Shown here: positions 16,298 through 23,064 of the stretch, one piece after another
How the letters are laid out: every line of letters begins with the position of its first letter
Numbering within the stretch: the first letter of the stretch is position 1
Position numbers and translations under genes: made by a program
Source of the DNA: Rhodopseudomonas palustris
GTDB taxonomy: Bacteria > Pseudomonadota > Alphaproteobacteria > Rhizobiales > Xanthobacteraceae
Assembly (NCBI RefSeq): GCF_034479375.1
Contig: NZ_CP140155.1
Coordinates: forward strand, 2,232,001 to 2,296,000
Length of the DNA: 64,000 bases
Direction: 5' to 3'
The notes under the pieces: generated by a model
What the model saw: only the letters and a program-made list of their open reading frames with translations
Databases searched by the model: none
Told to the model about the DNA's origin: nothing

Positions 16298-16516
16298 CAT
16301 TGTCTCCAGAGTGCCCATCACACCTCGAACCGAAGCCTTACGGACCGGCCAAAACGCGCCCGTGATTAGCCACTGATTGTTTCACGGTGATTTCGTCGGC
16401 GTAATCGCGGAGCACATCAGGTAGCGATTTTCGGCATGGCGCCGCTTGCGACCCCCTTCGGACGGTATGGATGAGGCTAGACGGAACCGTCCCCGCTCGA
16501 CTGCCGCACTTCGATG

Positions 16517-18292
16517 CTACGCAGTGCCGCGGGTCAGGCTCAGCACCTTGTTCCGGTGCACCACCGCCTGCTTAGCCGCAGCGGTCTGGGTGAACATCGC
16601 GAGCTCGGTCTCGTCGTCGTCGGACACCGGAGTCAGCGCCGCATCCATGTAGTCGTGGCGTTGCGGATCGCGGGCCACACGATAGGCGACCCTGCTCAGT
16701 CTCCCGGCCGTCGACAGGATCGCCCCGGTCTTGCGCGCCAGCTCCAGCGCGAGCCGCGGCCAGAACACGAGCGCATTCTCGCGCGCCAGGCCGGGCCGCC
16801 GCTCCGACGGATGCCGCAGCCGGAAGACGCCGCTCTGCAGCGGATGCACGTTCTCGAGCGACACCGCCAGCGAGAAAATCAGCAGCAACTTGACCATGCT
16901 GCCGAGCTTGATCCCCGTCTTCGCGGCGCGGCGCAGCAGCGTCTCGATATGAGCGGGCTCGTAATAGTGCCGCCAGGCCTGCTGATAGATGTCTTCCCAC
17001 GCCTGACGCGACATCTTCGGATGTGCGGTGCAGACGTGCTCGATATCGTATTTGTTGAGGTCGGCGTCCATCGCGACCCCGGCCTTCCACAGCGTCTGAT
17101 GGTCTTCCGAGCCCGGCAGCGGCGTCAGGCAGAAGAACTCCAGAATGTCGATCGGCAGTTCTCGCTTGATGATGTCGAGATCGGCGAGGATGCTCTGCGG
17201 CGTATCGGCCGGGAAGCCCAGGATGTAGCCCGCCAGCGTGATCACCCCCTGTGCCCGCCACGCCAGCAGCATCGCACGATATTCGGTGATCTTGTTCTGC
17301 CGCTTCTTGGCCTGCAGCAGATTCTCCGGATTGATGCTCTCGAGGCCGAGGAAGACGCGGGTGACGCCGGCGCGTTTGGACTTCTCGACGAAATTCGGGA
17401 TCTTGTGACACAGCGTGTCGACCTGGATCATCAAGCCGAGCGGGATGCCCTGCTCTTCCTTCAGCCAGATCAGCCGATCGAGGATCGCTTCCCAGTCCTT
17501 GTTGCGGGCGAAATTGTCGTCGGTGATGAAGAACTTCGAGACGCCCTGCTGCCAGTTGGCGCGGACCAGCGCCTCGACGTCGTCGGGCGAGCGATAGCGC
17601 GACTTGCGACCCTGCACATTGATGATGGTGCAGAACGAGCATTGATACGGGCAGCCGCGGCCGGCATCGAACGAGGTCGACAGGCCCATCGTGCGCTTGA
17701 CGTTGGCGAGCGGCAGGAATGGCACCGGCGTGCCTTCGATGCCGGGCAGATCGTCGAGGTAGTTGTACAGCGGCTGCAGTTCGCCCTTCGCCGCGTGCTG
17801 CAGCAGCAGATCGATCCGGCCCTCCGCCTCGCCGGCGAAGATCGACACGCCGAGCTCGCGGCAGGCGTCGAGATCGACCGCCTTGCCGTCCAGCATCGAC
17901 AGACAGCCCGAGACGTGGAAGCCGCCGATCGCGACGGGAATGCCGGCGTCCCGGAACGGTCGCGCGATATCGAGCGCGCGCGGATACTGGTTCGACTGCA
18001 CGCCGATCAGGCCGACCATGCCGAAATTGCCGTGCGCGGCGAGCCGCTTCAGCAGCTTCGCAATATCGATCCTGGTGTTGAACTCATCCATCGCCTCGAT
18101 GTCGATCTCGACGTCGGGGCCGAGCACCTGCCGCGCGGCGCTTTCCTGGGCGATGCCGTAGACGCTGGCCAGCGAATTGGAAGGGATCGTGGCACGCCAC
18201 CAGCGGATCACATAGCCATCGTCGCCATAGTGCGAGGGCTTGATCAGCAGGAGCTGAAAACGCCGCTTCGGCCGGCTCTCGGCGATCGACAC
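16517..18292 (-). CDS. B12-binding domain radical SAM enzyme of unknown reaction
   Basis: 591 aa with a GTG start at 18292 preceded by a strong AGGAGG. The N-terminal cobalamin-binding-like region (about residues 15-170) carries PSHYGDDGYVIRWWRA and GLIGVQSNQYPRALDIA. The radical SAM core (about 205-430) has the cluster motif CPYQCSFC (Cys-x3-Cys-x2-Cys) in GRGCPYQCSFCTI. The C-terminal ~120 residues are unassigned and partly hydrophobic (GSMVKLLLIFSLAVSLENV). Cobalamin-dependent radical SAM enzymes often methylate unactivated carbons or remodel lipids and cofactors; the product here cannot be deduced. It stands alone. Confidence 0.82.
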   Translation of the reverse strand: MSIAESRPKRRFQLLLIKPSHYGDDGYVIRWWRATIPSNSLASVYGIAQESAARQVLGPDVEIDIEAMDEFNTRIDIAKLLKRLAAHGNFGMVGLIGVQSNQYPRALDIARPFRDAGIPVAIGGFHVSGCLSMLDGKAVDLDACRELGVSIFAGEAEGRIDLLLQHAAKGELQPLYNYLDDLPGIEGTPVPFLPLANVKRTMGLSTSFDAGRGCPYQCSFCTIINVQGRKSRYRSPDDVEALVRANWQQGVSKFFITDDNFARNKDWEAILDRLIWLKEEQGIPLGLMIQVDTLCHKIPNFVEKSKRAGVTRVFLGLESINPENLLQAKKRQNKITEYRAMLLAWRAQGVITLAGYILGFPADTPQSILADLDIIKRELPIDILEFFCLTPLPGSEDHQTLWKAGVAMDADLNKYDIEHVCTAHPKMSRQAWEDIYQQAWRHYYEPAHIETLLRRAAKTGIKLGSMVKLLLIFSLAVSLENVHPLQSGVFRLRHPSERRPGLARENALVFWPRLALELARKTGAILSTAGRLSRVAYRVARDPQRHDYMDAALTPVSDDDETELAMFTQTAAAKQAVVHRNKVLSLTRGTA

Positions 18293-18430
18293 CAGCTATC
18301 CTCCTGCAAACATAGTCGTGACATGAAGTCTGACGGGCGGAGAACAAACAAATTCTGTTAGGATGCTGACGGGAATGACACGCGGCCGCAAGCGCAATCG
18401 GCAGGCTTCGGTCCCAGCCCTCGATGCGGC

Positions 18431-18465
18431 GCCGCAAAGTTGCGAAAATGACGCAACTTTGCGGC
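18431..18465. repeat. Perfect 14-bp inverted repeat between DUF3297 and the radical SAM gene
   Basis: GCCGCAAAGTTGCG (18431-18444), a 7-nt loop and CGCAACTTTGCGGC (18452-18465). It lies downstream of the DUF3297 stop and about 140 bp upstream of the radical SAM start codon, both on the minus strand. It could be a terminator without a U tract or an operator for the radical SAM gene. Confidence 0.65.
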
Positions 18466-18547
18466 CAAAACAGATCAGAAAAAACGTGAGGCCGTCATCA
18501 AGACGTAATCAGTAACAAAGTGACCGATGCGTCACGCGATGCACATG

Positions 18548-18817
18548 TCAGCTTCGCGGGCGGATATAGGGCTCGACCGGCCCATGGACCTTGATCGCGA
18601 GCTGATTGCCGAAGCGATCCTTGGCGGTGCCGGCCGCGACCCGAATCCAGCCTTCGCTGACGCAGTATTCGATCACATTGGTCTTTTCATGGCCCTTGAA
18701 GCGGATACCGACGTCGAGCTCGAGCAGCGCTTCGTTGTAGTAGGGGCTGTTCGGCTCGATCGACAGCCGGTCCGGCATTTCGATGGCATTGGCACTGGTG
18801 GTGGGCTTGTCGGTCAT
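18548..18817 (-). CDS. DUF3297 family protein
   Basis: 89 aa. NAIEMPDRLSIEPNSPYYNEALL followed by VGIRFKGHEKTNVIEYCVSEGWIRV is the core of the DUF3297 family, a small beta-rich protein common in Proteobacteria with unknown role. The sequence around the start reads ATGATGA: the stop codon of the upstream glutathione peroxidase lies between two possible start codons (18820 and 18817), so translation is coupled. It is the last gene of an amidase-gpx-DUF3297 operon. Confidence 0.8.
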   Translation of the reverse strand: MTDKPTTSANAIEMPDRLSIEPNSPYYNEALLELDVGIRFKGHEKTNVIEYCVSEGWIRVAAGTAKDRFGNQLAIKVHGPVEPYIRPRS

Positions 18818-19293
18818 CATAGCAGCGTCTCGATGTCTTTCGCGAGCGACTCCGGCGTGGTCGTCGGCGCGTGCCGCGATATCACATGCCCGGACCGATC
18901 GACCAGGAATTTGGTGAAATTCCACTTGATCGCCGAGCCGAGCAACCCGCCCTTCTCGTCCTTGAGAAAGGCGTACAACGGATGCGCCTGCGCGCCATTG
19001 ACGTCGATCTTGGCGAACATCGGAAAACTGACGCCGTAATTGACGGCGCAGAATTGCGCGATCTGCGCCTCGCTGCCGGATTCCTGCGCCCCGAACTGGT
19101 TGCAGGGAAAGCCGAGCACCGAAAATCCGCGCGCCCCATAGGTCTGCTGCAGTGCTTCGAGCCCCTTGTATTGCGGGGTGAATCCGCAGGCGCTGGCGGT
19201 GTTGACGATCAGAAGCACCTGACCTTCGAACTGCTTCAGCGCCAGCTCTTCGCCTGCCAGCGTCCTGGCCGAGAAATCATAGATCGACGTCAT
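18817..19293 (-). CDS. gpx: Glutathione peroxidase family thiol peroxidase
   Basis: 158 aa, typical of bacterial Cys-type Gpx. Peroxidatic Cys36 in NTASACGFTPQ, the second motif FPCNQFGAQE with the conserved Gln, and the Trp-Asn pair in KWNFTKFLVDRSG complete the active site. It reduces hydroperoxides using glutathione or thioredoxin. The frame is open to 19428, but the family starts at MTSIYDFSA, so I use the ATG at 19293. It is 16 bp after the amidase and overlaps the DUF3297 gene. Confidence 0.88.
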   Translation of the reverse strand: MTSIYDFSARTLAGEELALKQFEGQVLLIVNTASACGFTPQYKGLEALQQTYGARGFSVLGFPCNQFGAQESGSEAQIAQFCAVNYGVSFPMFAKIDVNGAQAHPLYAFLKDEKGGLLGSAIKWNFTKFLVDRSGHVISRHAPTTTPESLAKDIETLL

Positions 19294-19309
19294 CGCCGTC
19301 CGCCTCTGC

Positions 19310-20707
19310 TCACCGCACCGGATCGATCGGCGACGCCGGCGTGCCGCCGGCCTCGATCGCCTCGCCCGCGAGCAGGCACAGGTCCTCGCGATAGCGGCCG
19401 GCGACCAGTTGCACGCCGACCGGCACACGGCCGACCAGCCCGGTCGAGACCGTCAGCCCGGGGAGCCCCATGAACGGAATGCCGACCTGCGGCATCTGCG
19501 CCGCCCACACCCGCCTGAAGGAGGCTTCGTCCTTCAGATCGAGCCGCTGCGGGAAAGGCAATTCGCCCGACACCGGCATCAGCAGCACCGCGTAGCGCTC
19601 GAAGAAAAGCTGCCAGTCGCGGGTCAGCGTCGCCCTGCGGACGAGCAGTTTGGAAAAGGCGGTGGCATCGGGTATTTCCCGATCGCGATTGCCGTTGAGG
19701 CAGGCCAGCGCCCCCTCGTCACCTTCGCGCTCGGCGGCCGCGAGCATCGCCTGATAGCCGTCGCCGAGCCACAGCCGCGACTGCAAATCGGCGGCCTCGC
19801 GCAGCGGCGGGGTGTTCGGCAGTTCTTCCACGGTCCAGCCGGCCTGCTCCAGCCGGCGCGCGGCGTCGACCACCGCGTCGCTCACCTCGGGGACAACCTC
19901 GAGTCCATCGGGCGCGATACACAGCGCGGCGCGCTTCGGCATCGGCGGACCGTCCAGCGGCGCCGGCACCCACCACGGATCGCGCGCGTCCGGTTGCGAC
20001 ATCACCGCGAGCGCGAGCCGCAGATCGCCGATCGTTCGTGCCAAGGGACCCGACACCGCGCTGATCTGCGGACAGATCGGCCGCTCCGGCGACGAGGCGT
20101 TGTAGGCGGCGATCCGCCCCAGCGTCGGCCGCAGACCATGTACGCCGCAGGCATAGGCCGGATAGCGAACCGAGCCTGCAATGTCGGTGCCGTGCGCGAT
20201 ATGGCCGATGCCGGCCGCGACCGCCGCTCCGGCGCCGCCCGACGAGCCGCCCGGCGTGATCGACGGATCGCGGGGGTTCAGCGTTTCGCCATGAAGTTTG
20301 TTCGAGGTGAACCAGCGATAGGAAAACGCCGGCGTATTGGTACGGCCGACGATCACCGCGCCGGCCTTGCGCAGATTGTCGACCACCGGATTGTTGGACG
20401 CAGCGATCAGGTCGCGTTGCTGCGTCAGACCGTTGGTCGTCGCAAAGCCTTCCTGATCGATATTGACCTTGACGGTGACGGGCACTCCGGCCATCGGGCC
20501 TGCGTCATCGCCGCGCTTCAATGCCGCATCGACCGCATCGGCCTGGGCCAGCGCATCGTCGGGGCGATGATCGATCACCGCGTTGATCGCCGGATTGACG
20601 GCATCGAGCCGGTCCAGCGCCGCCTGTGCTGCTTCGCGCGCCGAAACTTTGCGCGTCCGGATCAACGCGGCGAGCTCGGCCGCGGACAATCGCCAGATTT
20701 CCTGCAT
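19310..20707 (-). CDS. Amidase (amidase-signature family)
   Basis: 465 aa. The amidase signature covers about residues 70-200. Catalytic Lys is in VPVTVKVN, the cis-Ser in SITPGGSSGGAGAAVAAG, and the nucleophile Ser in GTDIAGSVRYPA. It hydrolyses carboxylic amides to acid and ammonia, and GatA-like use in tRNA amidation is unlikely without GatB/GatC nearby. The start at 20707 has a clear ribosome binding site (GAGGGGAAC); an ATG at 20725 would add six residues. First gene of an operon with gpx and DUF3297. Confidence 0.83.
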   Translation of the reverse strand: MQEIWRLSAAELAALIRTRKVSAREAAQAALDRLDAVNPAINAVIDHRPDDALAQADAVDAALKRGDDAGPMAGVPVTVKVNIDQEGFATTNGLTQQRDLIAASNNPVVDNLRKAGAVIVGRTNTPAFSYRWFTSNKLHGETLNPRDPSITPGGSSGGAGAAVAAGIGHIAHGTDIAGSVRYPAYACGVHGLRPTLGRIAAYNASSPERPICPQISAVSGPLARTIGDLRLALAVMSQPDARDPWWVPAPLDGPPMPKRAALCIAPDGLEVVPEVSDAVVDAARRLEQAGWTVEELPNTPPLREAADLQSRLWLGDGYQAMLAAAEREGDEGALACLNGNRDREIPDATAFSKLLVRRATLTRDWQLFFERYAVLLMPVSGELPFPQRLDLKDEASFRRVWAAQMPQVGIPFMGLPGLTVSTGLVGRVPVGVQLVAGRYREDLCLLAGEAIEAGGTPASPIDPVR

Positions 20708-20776
20708 GTTCCCCTCGGTTGACAATGACGTGATAGCGCGACGCCCTATACGGCGCTACCGTAAATCGAGCGAGCG

Positions 20777-21034
20777 TCAATGCCTGTTTCGCGGCAAGGG
20801 GGGCATGTCGATCAGCGCTTCGCTGAAGGGAAAATCCAGCACGACGTCGCCGTCCTCGTCGGTGACTTCGAGGCTGGCGCGGATCAGATCGACCTGAGCC
20901 GCCTCCGTCTTGATGATTTCCTTGATCGTCGCGCGTGCGACTTGCCAGGCGTGATCCGCATCGCGCAAATCCTCGCCTTCCGGGTCTGGGATCAGTTCCT
21001 CACCGATCCGTGTATTGAAGAAATATCTCGGCAT
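20777..21034 (-). CDS. DUF6894 family small protein (second copy)
   Basis: 85 aa from the ATG at 21034. MPRYFFNTRIGEELIPDPEG and the following LRDADHAWQVARATIKEIIK are classic for the family, and VTDEDGDVVLDFPFSEAL is its C-terminal strand pattern. Function unknown. Unlike the copy at 11838-12122, I find no FNR-like box upstream. The annotated frame extends to 21172, but that part has no similarity to the family. Confidence 0.78.
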   Translation of the reverse strand: MPRYFFNTRIGEELIPDPEGEDLRDADHAWQVARATIKEIIKTEAAQVDLIRASLEVTDEDGDVVLDFPFSEALIDMPPLPRNRH

Positions 21035-21156
21035 CCATCGCTTCCGTCTTGTGCTCAGCAAAGGTGAGGGCAAGTCGCGCGATGCGCAACCCTGTCTCCC
21101 GCATGCCGCTTCATCGTCCGCTCGCCTCCGCTGCGGTTTCCCTGTAACGAAATGTG

Positions 21157-22146
21157 ATGGCACACGACGCAAAATCCGAGATCCGCCCCGACGACGGCGA
21201 CAAGGCCGCAGCGCCGCTCAGCTCTCGAATGGTCGCGGTCGGCGACGGCCACGAGCTCTATGTCGAAACCAATGGCAACGCCGACGGTCTTCCCGCAGTC
21301 TATCTGCACGGCGGGCCCGGCAGCGGTTGTCAGCCCGACCACCGGCGGCTGTTCGATCCGCAGCGATTTCATGCGGTCCTGTTCGATCAGCGCGGCGCCG
21401 GGCGCAGCCGGCCGAAGGGCGGGCGCGAGGCGAACACGCTGCCGCATCTGGTCGCCGATATGGAGATGATACGTACCATGCTCGGCATCGAGCGCTGGCT
21501 GGTGGTCGGCGGCTCGTGGGGGGCGACGCTGGCGCTGGCCTATGCGCAGGCGCATCCGCATCGCGTCAGCGGCATCGTGCTGCGCGCGACCTTTCTCGGT
21601 ACGCGCAGCGAACTCGAAGGTGCATTTCTTTCCAACCTGCCGCGGTTCTATCCGGAGCTGTCTGCTGATTTTCTAGGCGCACTTCCGGAATCCGAGCGCG
21701 CCGCGCCGTTGGACGCCTACTGGCGGCGCATCCTCGATCCCGACCCGGCGGTGCATGGCCCCGCGGCGCGAGCCTGGGGCGAGACCGAGGCGATCCTGTC
21801 GCAGATCGCGCCGAAACGGACGCGACTTGAAAGCTCCGGCAAGAACACGACCCGACCGATGCCGACGACGGCGTTCATGGAAGCGCACTACTTCGCCCAT
21901 GACTGCTTCATGCGCCCAGATCAGTTGATGCAGGGAGCGCACGCACTCGCCGGCATTCCGGGCATCATCGTGCAGGGCCGCTACGATCTGCTGTGTCCGC
22001 CCGCCACAGCGCATCGGCTGATCGCGGCGTGGCGGGATGCCGAACTCCGCACGATCGATGCCGCCGGGCATCTTTTGTACGACCCGGGCATTCGCGACGC
22101 GGTGATCGCTGCGATCAACGACGTCGCAGGCAAAACAGCAACGTAA
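21157..22146 (+). CDS. pip: Proline iminopeptidase-like alpha/beta hydrolase
   Basis: 329 aa. VYLHGGPGSGCQPDHRRLFD is the oxyanion-hole segment of prolyl iminopeptidases, FDQRGAGRSRP follows, and the nucleophile elbow is GGSWGATLAL. The acid (GRYDLLCPP) and the His (DAAGHLLY) are in their usual places. It should release N-terminal proline from peptides in the cytoplasm. A GTG at 21154 is one codon upstream of the ATG used. The next gene starts 12 bp later and is probably co-transcribed. Confidence 0.85.
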   Translation: MAHDAKSEIRPDDGDKAAAPLSSRMVAVGDGHELYVETNGNADGLPAVYLHGGPGSGCQPDHRRLFDPQRFHAVLFDQRGAGRSRPKGGREANTLPHLVADMEMIRTMLGIERWLVVGGSWGATLALAYAQAHPHRVSGIVLRATFLGTRSELEGAFLSNLPRFYPELSADFLGALPESERAAPLDAYWRRILDPDPAVHGPAARAWGETEAILSQIAPKRTRLESSGKNTTRPMPTTAFMEAHYFAHDCFMRPDQLMQGAHALAGIPGIIVQGRYDLLCPPATAHRLIAAWRDAELRTIDAAGHLLYDPGIRDAVIAAINDVAGKTAT

Positions 22147-22158
22147 GGACCATCGACG

Positions 22159-22833
22159 ATGCCGCTCGCCGACCAGGGAATGCTGCTGACCTCGATGGAC
22201 GTCGATCCGGCGGACGAGACCGACTTCAATCGCTGGTACGACCGCGAGCACATCGCCGAGCGCGTCGCGATCGAAGGCTTTCTCGAAGCGCGGCGCTACG
22301 TCGCGCATGACGCCTCCCCGAAATATCTCGGCCTGTATTCGACCCGAACCTTCGACGTGCTGAGCAGCCCGGCCTATCGCACCGCGCTCGCCAATCAGAC
22401 CGAATGGTCGAACCGCAACATCGCCAAATTCCAGAACATGATCCGCGGCGTGGCCCGGATCACGGCGAGCCGCGGCCAGGGCCGCGGCGCCGTGCTCGGC
22501 CTGGTCCGGATCCGCCCCGCCCCCGGCGGCGAGCCGGCATTGCGCGCGGCCATCGTCGGGCAGCTCGACCCGCTGCCGTTCGACGGCCTCATTTCGATGC
22601 ACCTTCTGGAAAACGACCCGGCGCTGTCGAAGCCGTTGACCGACCCGCCGGGCGTCACCAGCCCCGGGGCGTCGGACTGGTTCGTGCTGATCGACGGCAC
22701 CGGCATCGACGCCGTGCAGGCTGCGACGGCCGGACGTTTCGACCGAAGCGTCGCGGAAAGCGGTTCGACGCTGGTCTCGGCCGGGGTCTACAAACTGCTG
22801 TGGGATCTCTCGAAAAGCGATCTCGGCGGCTGA
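22159..22833 (+). CDS. Conserved protein, likely tandem dimeric alpha/beta-barrel (EthD/DUF4286-like)
   Basis: 224 aa. The N-terminal half (ADETDFNRWYDREHIAERVAI, then FLEARRYVAH) looks like the EthD-type ferredoxin-like fold, and the C-terminal half (about residues 110-220) seems to repeat the fold with LGLVRIRPAPGGEPALRAAI. No catalytic residues can be named. It follows the pip gene by 12 bp with AAGGA before the ATG. Function unknown. Confidence 0.6.
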   Translation: MPLADQGMLLTSMDVDPADETDFNRWYDREHIAERVAIEGFLEARRYVAHDASPKYLGLYSTRTFDVLSSPAYRTALANQTEWSNRNIAKFQNMIRGVARITASRGQGRGAVLGLVRIRPAPGGEPALRAAIVGQLDPLPFDGLISMHLLENDPALSKPLTDPPGVTSPGASDWFVLIDGTGIDAVQAATAGRFDRSVAESGSTLVSAGVYKLLWDLSKSDLGG

Positions 22834-22885
22834 CCCGACCGATGCTGTAATGTCGGCATCACACGATTGGGATAGAGGTCGACCC

Positions 22886-22910
22886 GGAACCGTTTGATGT
22901 TTCAAACGTC
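22886..22910 (+). promoter_or_regulatory. Weak EcfG-type promoter candidate before tal-pgi
   Basis: GGAAC at 22886-22890, 16 bp, then CGTC at 22907-22910, against the consensus GGAAC-N16/17-CGTT. The spacer contains the inverted repeat TTTGA-N4-TCAAA. The start codon is 155 bp further on. Confidence 0.35.
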
Positions 22911-23064
22911 ATTGACCCTCAGCGAGATCGGCTCACACGGCTCGATGGCGCGCGCACGCAAGCTCGAACCGAGCAAGCTGGCACTGAGGATGAGTTGACA
23001 AGCCTCCGCTCCCGGACGGAAATGCCCGCGAGGCCTCATCGCACCGAATGAACAGACCAGGCAC

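Noticed and set aside
22891-22910. TTTGA-N4-TCAAA palindrome before tal-pgi as an FNR/FixK box
   Set aside because: The half-sites are 2 bp too close for TTGAT-N4-ATCAA. I keep it only as an inverted repeat inside the promoter candidate.
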